From assembly GCF_019175285.1 (NCBI RefSeq), contig NC_056522.1:68964462-69028461 (forward strand): 64,000 nt of DNA, in the 5' to 3' direction. Position 1 is the first letter of the stretch. Every line of letters starts with the position of its first letter. The notes under the pieces were generated by a model that was not told the origin of the DNA, searched no databases, and worked only from the letters and a program-made list of their open reading frames with translations. Below are positions 63,205 to 64,000 of this stretch, piece by piece. Position numbers and translations under genes: made by a program. This stretch comes from Sceloporus undulatus (lineage: Eukaryota > Chordata > Lepidosauria > Squamata > Phrynosomatidae).

Positions 63205-64000
63205 CTCCACAAAGGGTTCCTATGGCTGTGTGGGGCTTTGAACTTCTGTTGGAGTCTTAGTCCAACACTCAAACTTTTCTACCATGCTTGTTCTCTCATG
63301 TGCTGTTTTTTCCTCAGAGGGATTCATGGCAGAAGATATAATTTCTCTCAATTTATCCCCACAATAATCCTGAAAAGTAGGTTATGCTAAGAGGCAGTGA
63401 CAGATCAGTACTTGAGTCTCACAGTTTAGTGGTGATTTGAACCTATGTCTCCCTGTAACTTGGATGTGCCAATTCTCTTCGCTTACAAACAATATTAAAC
63501 ATTCACTTTAAAAAGCACATTGAAGTTCCAGGTGGATTTTAAGTATCTGAATAAAGTCAGGTAAGATTAATGTGCTGAAGGCAGAGCAAACTTCCTTGAA
63601 ATGTATATTATACAAATATCACTTCACTGAAATGAGTTCAAAAGAAAATCCATTTTATAGTTAAGTACCTTGCGATTTATAGCTGCATAAATTCTTGCAT
63701 GAAGAAAAGGTCCCAAGGTGCTCCTAGTACAGAGCACATGTCAGCTAACATTTGTGATGATGTTCTTAACAGTATAGCTGGGTCATCAAAACACCCTCCT
63801 TGGCAATGGAATATGGAATAATTTAGAGTTGGAGAACTGCCAAATTTACATTGCCAAAATCAAGCTGGAAAACTGATCAGAAAGATGGATCTAGCGTGAG
63901 GTGCAAGAAAATGCTTACAACATAGCAGGACCCAAAAACACATACACTCTCTCATTTATTAACCAGTCGTGAGAATTTTGTGCTGTAAGACTGAAGTGCA
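63205..64000. other. SLC35F3 intron at window edge
   Basis: No exon seen. A SINE-like phrase near 63430 (TGAACCTATGTCTCC) may be a decayed tRNA-headed copy. Confidence 0.3.

Overview
This is nuclear DNA of a vertebrate, almost certainly a squamate reptile and probably an iguanian-type lizard. It has short exons with GT-AG introns, a nearly full CR1 LINE, a BovB-mobilised Sauria-type SINE, 5S- and tRNA-headed SINEs and many small foldback DNA transposons. The species assignment is an inference from repeat content; no species was identified.

Three host genes are visible, in the order found around human 1q42 (SLC35F3 - COA6 - TARBP1, recalled from general knowledge). TARBP1 runs on the + strand from the left edge. 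Its last ten coding exons (1642-13282, 472 codons plus stop) include the complete C-terminal SpoU/TrmH RNA 2'-O-methyltransferase domain. COA6 lies tail to tail with it on the - strand: a probable non-coding first exon in a CpG-rich promoter near 22.4 kb and two coding exons giving a complete 79-residue twin-cysteine protein. SLC35F3 occupies the right third on the - strand. Its last five coding exons (60697 down to 41708, 290 codons plus stop) and a likely 3'UTR are here; its 5' exons lie beyond 64 kb. The three genes have no shared pathway: tRNA modification, cytochrome c oxidase assembly, and a membrane transporter.

Layout: 1-0.7 kb, DIRS-like relic; 1.6-13.3 kb, TARBP1 exons with SINE, LINE and MITE debris in the introns; 13.3-14.35 kb, converging 3' ends; 14.35-22.5 kb, COA6; 22.1-24.0 kb, a cluster of palindromic MITEs around the COA6 promoter; 24.2-29.9 kb, an 8-bp-TSD hAT-like element, a pogo/Tigger-like MITE and a 3.9-kb CR1 with a long open RT frame; 29.9-40 kb, intergenic DNA with old repeats and no gene recognised; 40.1-64 kb, SLC35F3.

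Most of the unusual structure is in the repeats and in SLC35F3 introns: a 78-bp almost perfect hairpin, two hAT-like elements with matching termini but different GC-rich interiors, a three-deep nest of insertions, CR1 tails that have inverted on themselves, a GC-rich MITE family with a CTAGGGTTAGG hairpin, and an exon-like segment with good splice sites that would act as a poison exon if spliced into the standard frame. No CRISPR, operon or prokaryotic feature is present.
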